Assembly: GCA_026417795.1 (NCBI GenBank)
Contig: JAOACP010000001.1
Coordinates: forward strand, 1 to 64,000
Length of the DNA: 64,000 nucleotides
Direction: 5' to 3'
Source of the DNA: Thermanaerothrix sp.
GTDB taxonomy: Bacteria; Synergistota; Synergistia; Synergistales; Synergistaceae
Position numbers and translations under genes: made by a program. The notes below the pieces were generated by a model, which saw nothing but the letters and a program-made list of their open reading frames with translations, was not told the origin of the DNA and did no database searches. Position 1 is the stretch's first letter, and each line of letters starts with the position of its first letter. Positions 7,882 to 18,500 of the stretch are shown here, one piece after another.

Positions 7882-9075
7882 GTGTCCTTTTGGCAGGATA
7901 TAGGTGAGCTGAACTGGCAGCTTATATTGGCTTTGGTGCTCATAAGCGCCGTTGTGGCCTACGTGGGGGACGTGCTTGGCATGCGGGTGGGGAAGAGGAG
8001 GGTGTCCCTGTTCGGGTTAAGGCCCAGGCACACGTCGTCGGTTATAACCACCGTGACCGGCGTGCTGATAACCTTAAGCACCTTGGTGGTTCTTGGCTTT
8101 GCGTCATCCACGGTTCGAAGCGCCCTTTTGGGGATGAAGATAATAAACCGTCAGATGCAGGAACTTAACGTCAAGCTTGAGGATAGCCGCCGGGAGCTTT
8201 CCGAGTCCCAGGGCAGGCTTTTTGAGAGCCACGAGGCGATGGAGTTGATGGAGGCCCGTCTTAAGGAGATGGAGGCCCGCCTTGGCGCCGCTTCGGGGGA
8301 GCTTGAGGCGGTAAGGCGAAAGTACCAGGGGCTTCTTGCAAAGACATCTGAGCTGGAGGGTAAGAGATCCCAGCTGGAGGAGCAGCTTAAGGAGCTCAGC
8401 TCCCAGCGGGACCGGTTGGCGGCGGAGGTGGCGGATCTCAAGGCAAAGAGGGATGCTTTGGAGAAGGAACTGCAGCAGATGAGGTCCGGCCGCATAATGG
8501 TGTTTGCCGGGGAGTTGTTGCACCAGGTCTCTTGGAATGGGACCGGCGATCCCATGGAGGCGGTTTTGGCCCTTTTGAACCGGGCGCGGGCCAGTCTTGC
8601 CCTTAGGTTTGGCCTTAGGCCAGAGGCCGTGGCATTAAGGCTGGATCCGCAGGAGGAAGCCAAGGCCCTTGCGGCCCTGAAGGAGGGGGCGGGGAGGAAG
8701 GTTTTAAGGCTTTTCGCCTCCTCCAACGCCACCATGGGGGAGACGCTGGACTGTTCCATTAAGGTCTACAGGAGCGTTTTGGTGGTTAGAGACGGTGAGG
8801 TCCTGGCGGCCGAGCGGTTCAAGGGGGCCTTGAATCCCTCTGATGCGGAGCGGGTGTTGTACGGCATCCTTAAAGAGGTAAACCAGAGGGTGGTAAGCCG
8901 CGGCTTGCTCAAGGATCCTTTGAGCGGTAACGTCGGAGGGGTTACGGCGGCGGAGTTCTTCGACGCGGTGGAGCGGATGTCCAGCGGGGACGGGCCTTTT
9001 GAGGTGAAGGTGGTGGCCAAGGGGGACGCCTATACGGAGGGGCCCCTTGAGGTGACCATAAGGGTGGAAAGGTGA
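7882..9075 (+). CDS. DUF3084 membrane-anchored coiled-coil protein
   Basis: This 397-residue protein begins with two membrane helices (about 12-32 and 52-75) joined by the DUF3084-like motif GDVLGMRVGKRRVSLFGLRP. A long heptad-rich coiled coil (about 85-205) and a mixed alpha/beta C-terminal domain follow. Its function is unknown. The fold suggests a membrane-tethered scaffold with a cytoplasmic coiled coil. It starts the next unit after the terminator at 7781-7817. Confidence 0.8.
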   Translation: MSFWQDIGELNWQLILALVLISAVVAYVGDVLGMRVGKRRVSLFGLRPRHTSSVITTVTGVLITLSTLVVLGFASSTVRSALLGMKIINRQMQELNVKLEDSRRELSESQGRLFESHEAMELMEARLKEMEARLGAASGELEAVRRKYQGLLAKTSELEGKRSQLEEQLKELSSQRDRLAAEVADLKAKRDALEKELQQMRSGRIMVFAGELLHQVSWNGTGDPMEAVLALLNRARASLALRFGLRPEAVALRLDPQEEAKALAALKEGAGRKVLRLFASSNATMGETLDCSIKVYRSVLVVRDGEVLAAERFKGALNPSDAERVLYGILKEVNQRVVSRGLLKDPLSGNVGGVTAAEFFDAVERMSSGDGPFEVKVVAKGDAYTEGPLEVTIRVER

Positions 9076-9093
9076 CTTTTGGGGGTGTTCCAA

Positions 9094-9300
9094 GTGCTCA
9101 TAGTTGAGTGTCAGAACTGCGGACAGGTCAGGGTTTTGGCGGGTTCTTCGGATCCCTCCGGGATGGTCAAGGTGGCCTTTACCTGTGGTTCCTGCGGGGC
9201 TGGGCAGGTGCTTCAGCTCAACGTGTCGTCCAGCGCGGAGGGAAGGGATCTTAGGGGTATGGTGCTTGGCATGGCCATTGCGGGTCCTAGGACCGCGTGA
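9094..9300 (+). CDS. Small zinc-ribbon-like protein
   Basis: The 68-residue product has two CxxC pairs (CQNC near residue 7 and CGSC near 33) about 26 residues apart, as expected for a zinc ribbon. A short Gly-rich tail follows. A frame from TTG 9079 is also open, but GTG 9094 is better spaced from GGGGGTG (9081-9087). No family is recognised. It lies between DUF3084 and a GNAT gene in the same direction. Confidence 0.6.
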   Translation: MLIVECQNCGQVRVLAGSSDPSGMVKVAFTCGSCGAGQVLQLNVSSSAEGRDLRGMVLGMAIAGPRTA

Positions 9301-9320
9301 TCTAGCGGGAGGGTTGATTT

Positions 9321-9746
9321 TTGACCGTCCTTGGGGACTATGTGACCTACGACAGCAAGGAGTCGGTGAGGCCCGAGGAGCTTCAGGAGCTTTACCGGTT
9401 CACCCACTGGGGGAAGAGCAGGACCTTGGAGCAGATAGACCGGATGCTCCAGGGTACCAGCATGTGTTTCTCCATGAGGTACAAGGGCAGGTTGGTGGCC
9501 TTTTGCCGCTTCATAACCGACTTCGTGTTCAGGGGTACCATATGGGATATACTGGTTCACCCGGATCACCAGGGCAAGGGGGTTGGGAGCGCCCTGTTGG
9601 ACTACGTTTTGGAGCATCCGGTGGTGAGCCCCATCCCGCTCATCATAACGTACAGCAGCGATTTGTCGTCCTTTCTTACCAGGAAGGGTTTTGAGCGCCG
9701 GGACGGGGCGGTGGTTTTGATAAAGAGGCCAATAGAGTATACTTGA
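9321..9746 (+). CDS. GNAT-family N-acetyltransferase
   Basis: This 141-residue protein shows GNAT motif A, IWDILVHPDHQGKGVGSALL, in which QGKGVG forms the acetyl-CoA pyrophosphate loop. A closing strand and helix with FLTRKGFERRDGAVVL follow. The substrate is unknown. The TTG start is 7 nt after GGGAGGG (9307-9313). It resembles small stand-alone YhbS/ElaA-type acetyltransferases in layout. Confidence 0.87.
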   Translation: MTVLGDYVTYDSKESVRPEELQELYRFTHWGKSRTLEQIDRMLQGTSMCFSMRYKGRLVAFCRFITDFVFRGTIWDILVHPDHQGKGVGSALLDYVLEHPVVSPIPLIITYSSDLSSFLTRKGFERRDGAVVLIKRPIEYT

Positions 9747-9761
9747 TTTTAGTATTGGGCC

Positions 9762-9790
9762 TTGGTGGCCAGGGAGTTTTGTGGTATAAC
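9762..9790 (+). promoter_or_regulatory. Candidate sigma-70 promoter for metK
   Basis: TTGGTG (9762-9767), a 17-bp spacer and TATAAC (9785-9790). The resulting leader of about 45 nt is too short for a SAM riboswitch, and none is visible. Confidence 0.55.
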
Positions 9791-9841
9791 CCCATCGTCC
9801 CCTTTAATTGGAGGGGGTAATAAATCTTGGAGGTGTGTTTG

Positions 9842-11047
9842 TTGAGCAAAGAGAGGTTCCTTTTCACGTCCGAGTCGGTGACGGAGGGGCACCCCGACAA
9901 ACTCGCGGACCAGATCTCCGACGGCATATTGGATGCCATACTGGAGAAGGATCCGATGGGTCGGGTTGCCTGTGAGACCTTGGTGACCACCGGGCTTGTG
10001 GTTGTGGCGGGAGAGATAAGCACCAACTGTTACGTGGACATCCCCAGGCTTGCCCGGGACATAGTCAAGGAGATAGGTTATACCAGGGCCAAGTATGGTT
10101 TTGACGGGGACACCTGTGCGGTGGTTACTTCCATAGATGATCAGTCTCCGGACATAGCCCAGGGGGTTGACAGGGCGCTGGAGATAAGGGAGTCCCATAT
10201 GACCGACAGCCAGATAGACGCCATAGGTGCGGGGGATCAGGGGATGATGTTCGGTTATGCCTGTGACGAGACCGAGGAGCTAATGCCGGCTCCGATCTCC
10301 CTGGCCCACAAGCTGGCAAGGCGGCTTGCCATGGTCAGGAAACAGCGTATACTTCCGTACCTTAGGCCCGATGGGAAGACCCAGGTGACGTTGGAGTACG
10401 TGGATGGGAAGCCCGTACGGGTGGATACCATAGTGGTGAGCACCCAGCATCATCCGGCGGTCGACGCCTCCCAGATAGAGGCGGATGTGGTGGAGCACGT
10501 CATTTATCCGGTGATACCGCCGCATCTCATGGAGCGGAAGCCCAGGATACTGGTTAACCCCACCGGGCGTTTCGTTTTAGGGGGTCCCTTGGCGGACACG
10601 GGGCTTACGGGGCGCAAGATAATAGTTGACACCTACGGTGGCATGGTGCCCCATGGGGGCGGCGCCTTTTCCGGGAAGGACCCCACCAAGGTGGACCGGT
10701 CGGCGGCTTACATGGCCCGTTACGCCGCCAAGAACGTGGTGGCCGCGGGGCTTGCCAAGGCCTGTCAGATCCAGGTGGCCTACGCCATAGGTGTGGCGCA
10801 CCCGGTCTCCATAATGGTGGACACCTTCGGAAGCGGCGTGATATCCGATGAGGCCATGACGCAGCTCATCCGGGAGCACTTCGATTTCAGGCCCGGTGCG
10901 ATAATAAGGGACCTTGACCTCAGGAAGCCTCAGTACCGGAGGCTTGCGGCTTACGGCCACATGGGACGGACTGATCTGGATCCCCTGCCCGCCTGGGAGC
11001 GGACCGATCGGGCGGAAGCCCTTCGGAAGGCGGCTGAAAGGGTCTGA
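9842..11047 (+). CDS. metK: S-adenosylmethionine synthetase
   Basis: This 401-residue enzyme makes SAM from methionine and ATP. All three family segments are visible: [17 protein letters not shown] near the N-terminus, [12 protein letters not shown] in the middle, and [19 protein letters not shown], the glycine-rich phosphate loop. TTG 9842 is preferred over TTG 9827 because the Shine-Dalgarno GGAGGTG (9829-9835) lies between them. The comF ATG overlaps its stop, indicating coexpression. Confidence 0.97.
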   Translation: MSKERFLFTSESVTEGHPDKLADQISDGILDAILEKDPMGRVACETLVTTGLVVVAGEISTNCYVDIPRLARDIVKEIGYTRAKYGFDGDTCAVVTSIDDQSPDIAQGVDRALEIRESHMTDSQIDAIGAGDQGMMFGYACDETEELMPAPISLAHKLARRLAMVRKQRILPYLRPDGKTQVTLEYVDGKPVRVDTIVVSTQHHPAVDASQIEADVVEHVIYPVIPPHLMERKPRILVNPTGRFVLGGPLADTGLTGRKIIVDTYGGMVPHGGGAFSGKDPTKVDRSAAYMARYAAKNVVAAGLAKACQIQVAYAIGVAHPVSIMVDTFGSGVISDEAMTQLIREHFDFRPGAIIRDLDLRKPQYRRLAAYGHMGRTDLDPLPAWERTDRAEALRKAAERV

Positions 11048-11727
11048 TGCTGAGAAGGGGGGCCTTGGTCCCCCTTTTTTCTTTTCTGAAGGGGCTGGTC
11101 CACCTCTTCTTCCCCGCCTCTTGCCCTGTCTGCGGGGCCCTGGGGGAGGTGCTCTGTGCTGCATGCGGGGACGAGTTGTTGTCTTCCTCCGGGACGTCCA
11201 GCATTGCCCTTTGCGGTGGGGCGGTGGAGGTTCTGTACGGTGGGGTCCACGAGGGGGTTTTAAGGGACGTGGTCCACCTCTTTAAATATCGGGGATGGAG
11301 GTCCTTGGCCTTTCATGCCGGGGTGGCGATGGGTAGGCGGTTCTCCCCTTTGGGGGCTTGTCTTGTGCCGGTTCCTCTTCACCGGGACAGCCGAAGGGGG
11401 TACAACCAGGCTTTGTCTTTGGCGGAGGGGCTGTCCAGCGTCTGGGGATTTCCGGTGGAGGATCGCCTTATCTGGCGGGCCAGGGTGGTCTCCCAGGTGA
11501 AGTCCAAGGATCGCCTGGTGCCCAAGGGTGCCATGGGTTGGTCTGGTCATGGCGGGCGGAAGGGGGTTGTACTAGTGGATGACGTTTTGACCACCGGGGG
11601 TACCCTTAGAGCCGCCGCGGAGGCTTTAAGAGGGGCGGGTTGTTCTGTGGCTGGGGTTGTGGTTTTAAGCCTTTCCAGCGCCTTCGAAGGCGGCAGGACA
11701 GGGGGGAGCTTGAGCTCTTCCGTTTAA
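11047..11727 (+). CDS. comF: ComF-family phosphoribosyltransferase-like protein
   Basis: This 226-residue protein has an N-terminal zinc-finger-like region (CPVCGAL, CAACGDE) and a phosphoribosyltransferase domain with VVLVDDVLTTGGTL, the PRPP-binding loop. ComF/ComFC/GntX proteins are needed for DNA uptake in some bacteria. In Bacillus comFC precedes yvyF-flgM, exactly the order seen here. The start overlaps the metK stop by 1 nt (TGATG). Confidence 0.9.
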   Translation: MLRRGALVPLFSFLKGLVHLFFPASCPVCGALGEVLCAACGDELLSSSGTSSIALCGGAVEVLYGGVHEGVLRDVVHLFKYRGWRSLAFHAGVAMGRRFSPLGACLVPVPLHRDSRRGYNQALSLAEGLSSVWGFPVEDRLIWRARVVSQVKSKDRLVPKGAMGWSGHGGRKGVVLVDDVLTTGGTLRAAAEALRGAGCSVAGVVVLSLSSAFEGGRTGGSLSSSV

Positions 11728-11730
11728 GGG

Positions 11731-12087
11731 GTGGTGAAGTTGGGGGAGTTGGACCTTATATCCTGCGTCATGTGCGGTAAGGCCTTTGTGGCCCCGAGGG
11801 GGGGCGCCCCCTTTTGTCCCGCTTGCAAGGATGAGGCAGTGAGGCTGTACATGGTGATAAGGGCCATGTTGCGGGGCTTCCCTTCCCTTCGGCTGTCGGT
11901 GAGGGATGCGGCGGACGTCCTTGGAGTTCCGGAGGAGGTGGTTAAGGCCCTTTTTGCCTGGGATTACTCCCCCGTGTTTGGGGCGGAGGACTCATGCCCC
12001 ATGTGCGGGGAGAAGTCCCCCATGGGGGGGCTTTGCGACCGTTGCCGGGCTTACGTCAAGCACAGGATGATGATTTCGGATCATTAA
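11731..12087 (+). CDS. yvyF: YvyF-like flagellar operon protein
   Basis: This 118-residue protein has an N-terminal CxxC pair pattern (CVMCGKAF, CPACKDE), a helical winged-helix-like centre (LSVRDAADVLGVPEEVVKAL) and a second pair (CPMCGEK, CDRCRAY). This zinc finger, helical domain, zinc finger layout matches Bacillus YvyF, a flagellar-operon protein of unclear function. The position between comF and flgM supports the call. The start may instead be TTG 11740, which is better spaced from AAGGGGTGG. Confidence 0.8.
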   Translation: MVKLGELDLISCVMCGKAFVAPRGGAPFCPACKDEAVRLYMVIRAMLRGFPSLRLSVRDAADVLGVPEEVVKALFAWDYSPVFGAEDSCPMCGEKSPMGGLCDRCRAYVKHRMMISDH

Positions 12088-12103
12088 AATTGGGTTGGGC
12101 TAC

Positions 12104-12131
12104 TAAAGATTTTCCCGTTGGGTTCCGATAA
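12104..12131 (+). promoter_or_regulatory. Sigma-28 (FliA/SigD) promoter for flgM operon
   Basis: TAAAGATT (12104-12111), a 12-nt spacer and TCCGATAA (12124-12131). Each box matches the flagellar sigma-28 consensus (TAAAGTTT, GCCGATAA) at seven of eight positions. The same -10 context GGGTTCCGATAA occurs in front of flagellin (22014-22041). It should drive flgM-flgN-flgK-flgL-fliW-csrA-maf. Confidence 0.85.
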
Positions 12132-12175
12132 GTTCGGTGAGGACCTGGGGATCCTGGAAAAGGGGAGATCGTGAG

Positions 12176-12457
12176 ATGATAGATCGCATAGACAGGATAT
12201 ATGGCGGCCATCCGGTGGACCGCAAGTCGCGCAGGGCTTATGGGGGCGCCGTGGATGGGGCTGGGAAGGACCACGTTGAGGTGAGCTCCTTTGGCAAGGA
12301 GCTTGCGTCGGCGGTGAAGGAGATGCAAAAGTTGCCCGACGTAAGGGCCGATAAGATAGAGGAGCTTCGTTCCAGGATTGAGGCGGGTTCTTACCGGCCG
12401 GATCTTGGGGTGTTGGCGGAGCGGCTGCTTAAGGCGGGAATAACGAGGGGTGTGTAG
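12176..12457 (+). CDS. flgM: Anti-sigma-28 factor FlgM
   Basis: The 93-residue product has an N-terminal disordered part and a C-terminal helical pair typical of FlgM (about 47-90; VRADKIEELRSRIEAGSYRP then LAERLLKAGI). FlgM holds the flagellar sigma factor inactive until the hook is finished and FlgM is exported. ATG 12176 follows AAAAGGGGAG and is preferred over the upstream in-frame start at 12137. The sigma-28 promoter at 12104-12131 gives the usual feedback loop. Confidence 0.88.
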   Translation: MIDRIDRIYGGHPVDRKSRRAYGGAVDGAGKDHVEVSSFGKELASAVKEMQKLPDVRADKIEELRSRIEAGSYRPDLGVLAERLLKAGITRGV

Positions 12458-12460
12458 CCG

Positions 12461-12907
12461 TTGAGCTTCCCTGAGCTTGTGAAGACCCTTGAGATGCAGG
12501 ATGAGGTTTTAGGGCAGTTGGGGGATCTTCTTATAAGGCAGAGGGAGGCGCTCAGGGATGGGCGCCTTCAAGTTTTGCAGGACCTCTTCCGGGAGATGCA
12601 GTTTCTTTCCGTGAAGGCCCAGGCGTTGGAGGGGAAGCGCGTGAGGCTCTGTGCCGCTTTGGCGTCGGGGTTGGGCTGTGAACCCGTGGTGTCCGAGATG
12701 TGCGAGCGGCTGAGCCCTGAGGAGGGGGAGCTTCTCAAGGCGAGGGGCAGGGCTTTGGCCAATCGGGTGGGCTTGCTGAGGTCTGAGATGAAGCTGTTGG
12801 AGATGCTCATGGACGAGGCCAGGATGCTCAATGAGATGATGATAAGCGAGTGGCGCAGGATGAGGGCCCCTTTCGATGAAGCCGGGGGATTCAACGCCAG
12901 GATATAG
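12461..12907 (+). CDS. flgN: FlgN-like export chaperone
   Basis: This 148-residue, almost wholly helical protein has strong heptad character from about residue 5 to 130, matching the FlgN/YvyG layout. FlgN chaperones FlgK and FlgL in the cytoplasm, and both clients are the next two genes. Sequence identity to the family is too low to call by motif, so gene order carries much of the weight. TTG start, 3 nt after flgM. Confidence 0.78.
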   Translation: MSFPELVKTLEMQDEVLGQLGDLLIRQREALRDGRLQVLQDLFREMQFLSVKAQALEGKRVRLCAALASGLGCEPVVSEMCERLSPEEGELLKARGRALANRVGLLRSEMKLLEMLMDEARMLNEMMISEWRRMRAPFDEAGGFNARI

Positions 12908-12919
12908 GGGGGTAGGGCT

Positions 12920-15502
12920 TTGCTCAACAGCTTCTTTGGTTTTGAGATGGGCCGAAGGGCCATGGACTACTTCAGGCGGGGCATGGAGGTGGCGGGGCAT
13001 AACATGTCCAACGCCCAGGTGGAGGGTTACTCCCGCCAGAGGGTTGAGGCCTCTGCCAGCGATCCCTTCACGGATCCCGGTCTTGCCCGGCCGGCGGTGC
13101 CGGGTCAGATAGGGACTGGGGTTCAGACCGATGCCATAAGGCGCCTTAGGGATCTCTTCCTGGACGCCCAATACCGGGAGGAGGTCTGCGTCAAGGGTTA
13201 CTGGGACACGGTGCTCGGGGCCATAAACCAGACGGAGACCTATGTGAACGAACCGGGGGGAAAGGGCTTCCAGGCCTCCATGAACGAATTCTGGGCGGCC
13301 CTGCAGGAGGTGTCCAAGAGGCCGGATAACAGCGCCACCAGGGAGAATTTGGTGCAGAACGCCAAGAACGTGGTGGTTTTCCTGCAGCAGCTCAAGACCA
13401 ACTACGACCAGTACAGGACGGCGTTGAACAAGGAGGTTCGCCTCAAGGTTGATGAGGCCAACTCCCTTATAGACCAGATCGCCCAGCTCAACGGGGTAAT
13501 AGAGGAGATAAAAGGGGTGGGGGGTAATCCCAACGACCTATTGGATCGTAGGGATCTTTTGGTTGAGAAGCTCTCCAAGATGATCGACTGCACCGTGGGA
13601 AGCCCCTGCATGGACGAGGCCGACGGGGATTTCAAGGTTGACCTTGGGGGCAAGCTCTTGGTGCAGGGCACTAAGACGAGGCACCTGGTGCTTGTGCCGG
13701 TGGCGGGCAATCAAGGCTTCTTTGACGTTCAGGTGGAGGACAACGAGTTCCAGCACGTTTCGGATCCCACCGTGGCGTTGGCTATAATAGAACAGCGGAT
13801 GCCCGAATCGGTGGTCTCCCTTGAGGTTCAGCGTTTGGCCAACGAGAAGCGTTGGGAGCTGGGCCGGGGGGACGCGATGCTTTCTGTGACCGACAAGGAC
13901 GCGGCCATTGGCTTAAGGGGCAGCTTTGCCCTTCAGGTTTCCTCGTCGGGGGTGGTTAAGAGCACCTCGTCGTTCCCCGCCTCCGGGGGCAACCCCGCTG
14001 GGACGGTTTTAATACCCCCCTCTGGAGGCTCAGCCTCGTACAGGTTCAGGTTGGCGGCGGGGTCCTTTGAGTCCCTGGTGTCGGCGGTGTGGAACAGCGG
14101 CACCTCCCAGTGGGACATATCGGACAACCTTGGCAACAGCGCGTCCACCGCTGGAGGGCTTTTGAACCTTTCGGACCTCAACGGCTTCTTCACCGCCAAC
14201 TACGGTTCCGCCTTCAACTCATCGGTGTCCTCCGGTGGTGACCAGCTCACCCTTTCGAGCGTGGACCGGCACTTGATATCCATATCGGATGTACAGGGTG
14301 ATCTGGCGTACCGCATGGGGCTTACGGGGAGCTCTCCGGCGGTCACCATAGAGATTACCGAAGGGGACTCCCTCACCACCATAGCCAACAAGATAAACTC
14401 CGCTTACTCCAGCGATCTTGCGAGGAAGATCCCGCCGGAGATGACCACCAATCCTCCGGGGACTCCTCCGGCAAGGCCGGAGGAGTGGCTTCGGTGCCTA
14501 ATCGAGCAGGACGGCACCACCGGCAACTATTATCTAAAACTCCAGAGCGATCTTGTGGGTGAGGGTTACAGGATAAACGTCCTTGGGGGCAGCGACTGCG
14601 GGACCGGTCAGGGGGGCAGCCTCTACATGGCCCGTAAGCTGGGGTTTGTTAACGCCGATGACTCAACCAGCGTGGTAGCTTACTCCGAGGACGCCTACTT
14701 CAAGTTCGAGGGACGGGAGTACCTCTCCAGCACCAATTCGTTCAAGGACGCCCGGTCCCTGTCGGCTTCGGACCTTTGGTCCGCCTCTTCCGCCACGGAG
14801 GTCTACAAGGGGCTTCGCCTGGAACTCAAGGGGGTAGGCCTTACCCAGATTCAGTGCCGCCACCACGTCAAGGGAGGCGAGATACGGGGGTTGCTTGAGT
14901 CCAGGGACGATTTTCTCCTGGCTCAGACTGACTGGTTCGACGAGATAGTCTACGGGTTGGTCACGGAGTTCAACTCCCTTCACTATTCCGGGCACGGGGC
15001 GGGGGACTACATAAACACCACCGGCATAGAGTTCTTTTCACCCGTAACCGGCAAGTACGGGGCCTCGGGGAGCTTTTCTCTTAACCCATTGCTGGAGGTG
15101 CACTCGTCGTTGATCGCCTCCTACAGCGGGGACGGCAAGGGCAAGGCCCAAGGGGCGGCGGGCAACTCGTCGGGGGACGGTTCGGTGGCCCTTAAGCTGG
15201 CCCAGCTCAAGCAGGCCAAGGTCTTAGACGGCCGCTCCGCGGACTTTAACTCCTACTACGAGAGCTTCATCGCCGAGCTGGGCGCCGCGGGGCAGCGGGC
15301 CACCACCATGTCCAAGAACCAGAAGGCCCTGGTGGACCAGATAGAGACCCAGAGGCAGTCGGTGATGGGGGTCAACCTGGATGAGGAGATGATGGACATA
15401 ATAAAGTTTCAGCAGGCCTTTAACGGCATGGCCCGTTACATAACCACCATAGACGAGATGTTGGACAAGATAATAAACGGCATGGGCCGGGTGGGCCTGT
15501 AG
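12920..15502 (+). CDS. flgK: Flagellar hook-associated protein 1 (FlgK), large
   Basis: The N-terminal D0/D1 region shows FlgK features (MEVAGHNMSNAQVEGYSRQR) and the C-terminus ends MDIIKFQQAFNGMARYITTI then DEMLDKIINGMGRVG, the terminal coiled coil. At 860 residues it is well above the usual ~450-650. The extra length is a beta-rich Ser/Gly/Asp-rich central insert (about residues 330-640). It includes a Flagellin_IN-like stretch (VTIEITEGDSLTTIANKINS). FlgK forms the hook-filament junction. Confidence 0.95.
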   Translation: MLNSFFGFEMGRRAMDYFRRGMEVAGHNMSNAQVEGYSRQRVEASASDPFTDPGLARPAVPGQIGTGVQTDAIRRLRDLFLDAQYREEVCVKGYWDTVLGAINQTETYVNEPGGKGFQASMNEFWAALQEVSKRPDNSATRENLVQNAKNVVVFLQQLKTNYDQYRTALNKEVRLKVDEANSLIDQIAQLNGVIEEIKGVGGNPNDLLDRRDLLVEKLSKMIDCTVGSPCMDEADGDFKVDLGGKLLVQGTKTRHLVLVPVAGNQGFFDVQVEDNEFQHVSDPTVALAIIEQRMPESVVSLEVQRLANEKRWELGRGDAMLSVTDKDAAIGLRGSFALQVSSSGVVKSTSSFPASGGNPAGTVLIPPSGGSASYRFRLAAGSFESLVSAVWNSGTSQWDISDNLGNSASTAGGLLNLSDLNGFFTANYGSAFNSSVSSGGDQLTLSSVDRHLISISDVQGDLAYRMGLTGSSPAVTIEITEGDSLTTIANKINSAYSSDLARKIPPEMTTNPPGTPPARPEEWLRCLIEQDGTTGNYYLKLQSDLVGEGYRINVLGGSDCGTGQGGSLYMARKLGFVNADDSTSVVAYSEDAYFKFEGREYLSSTNSFKDARSLSASDLWSASSATEVYKGLRLELKGVGLTQIQCRHHVKGGEIRGLLESRDDFLLAQTDWFDEIVYGLVTEFNSLHYSGHGAGDYINTTGIEFFSPVTGKYGASGSFSLNPLLEVHSSLIASYSGDGKGKAQGAAGNSSGDGSVALKLAQLKQAKVLDGRSADFNSYYESFIAELGAAGQRATTMSKNQKALVDQIETQRQSVMGVNLDEEMMDIIKFQQAFNGMARYITTIDEMLDKIINGMGRVGL

Positions 15503-15515
15503 GGGGGTGTGAGGG

Positions 15516-18500
15516 GTGCTTCAGCGGGTAACCAACAGCATGATGCACAACATGTTGCTTACGGATATGCAGAATAACCTGGCCAAGATGCTGGAGATAC
15601 AGAAGCAGCTGGCCACCCAGAAGAAGTTCTCAAGGCCTTCCGACAACCCAATAGACGTAACCAGGTCCTTGGCGATGGACACCACCATAACGGAGAACGT
15701 GCAGTACCAGAGGAACCTGGACGACGCCCTTACGTGGCTTAAGAACACCGAGACCGCCTTCGACCAGATAACCAGCGTTTATCAGCAGGTGAGGCAGCTG
15801 GCGGTTTACGCCGGCGACGGGGGGTTGGTGGACGTGGATATGGGGGCCATAGCGGAGCAGCTTTACCAGCTTCAGGAGGAGATGAGGAACGCCGCCAACT
15901 ACGAGGTGGAGGGGCGTTTCCTGCTTTCAGGCCTTTCCACCGGCGTGAGGCCCTTTGTTCGGGACGAGCGGGGGCGGGTTGTATACCAGGGCAGCACCAT
16001 GCCCGTCTACTTTGAGATGGAGCGGCAGCAGCTGGGTCGGGTCTCCTTCACCGGCCGGGACCTGTTTCAGCTGGACGACAAAAAGTACACCATAACCGGT
16101 TTTGACGTTCCGCTGGACTTTTCTTGGAAGGGGCGGGACGAGATAATCCAGCTTCAGGTGGGGGATCAGGTGGTCAAGGCAAGGCTTCCTGAGAAGTGGA
16201 AGGATGAGAAGCTGGACAACGTGGCGGACAGCACCGACTACGACCGTTTCAGGGAGGCCCAGGAACTTGAGGGTTACAGCCTGGACGACATAGCGAAGGC
16301 CCTTAATGAGAGCATAGAGATGGGGGATCTCAAGCGTCTGGTATCTGTGTCGGTGGAGAAGGACGTCTCCAAGGGAGTTCAACGGCTGGTGGTCCGAAGC
16401 CACAACGGCCTTCCGGTTAGGCTTACAACCTGGCCGGAGACGGACATCCCGAACCTATCACAGGGGATCAAGGGTGCCGGTGTTCCCCTTGGGTTCACCG
16501 CCGATGCGGCTTCTACCATGTCGGTGGATTTCGGCGGCGGCGTGGTCTACCAGGTGCAGGTGGCGGGGAAGACCGTTGCCCAGATAGCCGATGAGCTCAT
16601 GAAGGTGCCGGGCATATGGGCGGCCCGGAAGACCGACGGGGTTAACGAGTGGCTGGACGTGGTTAGCCGCGATCCATCAAAACCCTTCAGCCTTAAGATG
16701 GAGGGCACGGTGCAGAACCTCTTCGGAGGGGTTGACACGGTAAGCTCTTTGGAGGTCAGGAAGAACGTGGATCACAGCCACGTGGACCTTGGAAGGCTTC
16801 TTGGGATGGAGACGTCCCTTAAGTCTACGGAGGTAAGCACCGTTTGGAGTCAGGATACCACCGCCAGCCCACTGCACTGGAAGTTCGTCTCCGGCGCCAA
16901 CAGGGCTGAGCTTTTCATAAACAGCGACCCGGATCTTACCATGGAGGAGCTTGCTCAAAGGATAACCGCCGTGGCCGGTGATTGGTTGGAGGCGGCGGTG
17001 GAGGCCGACGAGCCGGACGGCACCTATCCAAGCCCCGATCCGCTGGGCAACAGCGGGTCCAACGCGGAGGCAGCCACGAAGCGCCTCATATTGAGGACCC
17101 GTGACGGTTCTCCCCTGGTGCTTTACGACGGAGAGAAGGCGGGGGCCAACTACGCCGTCCAGTTGGGGGTTGACACGGCGCTTAGGGGAAGCGGGCCCGT
17201 TGTTTACCCCTCCGACGGATCAGGGGCCTTTGATGAGAACATGCCCGCCATGGTGGAGGTCACGGTGGGGGACAACACTTACACGGTGAAGCTTTGCCGC
17301 CTTAAGCACGACACGGGGGAGAAGATAGCGGAGGCCATAGTATCCCAGGTTAACCAGCAGGCGGGGGAGACCATCCTTGGGGTGGATAAGCTTGCCTCCA
17401 TCTCCGACGACTTTGCCATACTGTCCCTTACGGGGCAGCCGGTTAGGATATCGGACCGGGGTTACGGGGACCCCGCTTACAGCGCTTACACCGGCGGATT
17501 GGCCATACAGCTTGGCGTATCCTCCGGTATATCGGGTGGCGGCGTGGCTGGCAACCTGGCGGCGGGATCCGATGGCATGTTGCGCATATCCTCCCTTGGC
17601 AGGTCCGTGGACGTGCCGGTGTTGGCGGGGGACAATGTTAAGAGCCTTTTGGACCGGGTTCGGGAGCTGGCGGGTGAGTGGCTTAACGTGTCCTACTATG
17701 ACCCGGCGGTGGCGAATCCGCCAGGGGCGGGGCAGGTGAGGTTCTCTATATCGTCCAAGGACGGTTCGCCGGTTTCCATATTTGACGTCACCGGGACAGC
17801 GGCCTCCACATTTAACATGGGCACCGCCATTGAGGGTTCGTCGCTGGCCGCGTGGTCCCCCGTGGCGGGGGATGTGCTCACCTTGCAGGTGAATGGACTT
17901 AGCCACAGCATAGACCTTTACGATGAGAGCTCGGGACAGCCCATAGTTTCCAGCCTTGATGAGCTGGCGGACCTTATAAACGCCCGGTTTCAGGGGCAGG
18001 ATTTGTTGGCCCGGGCGGTGGACCAGGGCGGTGGCAACAAGAAGCTTGTGTTGACCTCCCCCAGGGGGTACGTGGTGACGGTTGACGAGAGCGCCATGAG
18101 CGCCGCCACCAGGCTTGGGCTCACCAGCGGCCCCACCTGGACGGCTTCGTCCCCCAACAGGGGAGGCAGCGGGCCCTTCAACCAGGTGCAGCAGGTGAGG
18201 ACGTTGGGAAACCAGTCGAAGCAGGATTTCTTCGGCGTCATGGACGACCTTATAAACGCGGTAAGAAACCAGGATCGACGGGGTATATCGGACTATCTCT
18301 TGGGCAAGGTTACCAGTTGGGGGGACAACCTGCTGAGGTGCCGCACCGAGTGCGGCGCCCTGGTGAACCGTTACGAGAACACCCAGGGAAGGCTTAAGCA
18401 GAACAACGTGAACCTCACGGACCTTCAGAGCAAGATATCCGACGTGGACCTTGCGGAGGCGGCCACCCAGTTCCAGATGTCCCAGGCGGTTTATCAGGCC

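Noticed and set aside
9791-9841. SAM riboswitch before metK
   Set aside because: The leader is only about 45 nt and lacks the multi-helix core of SAM riboswitches.
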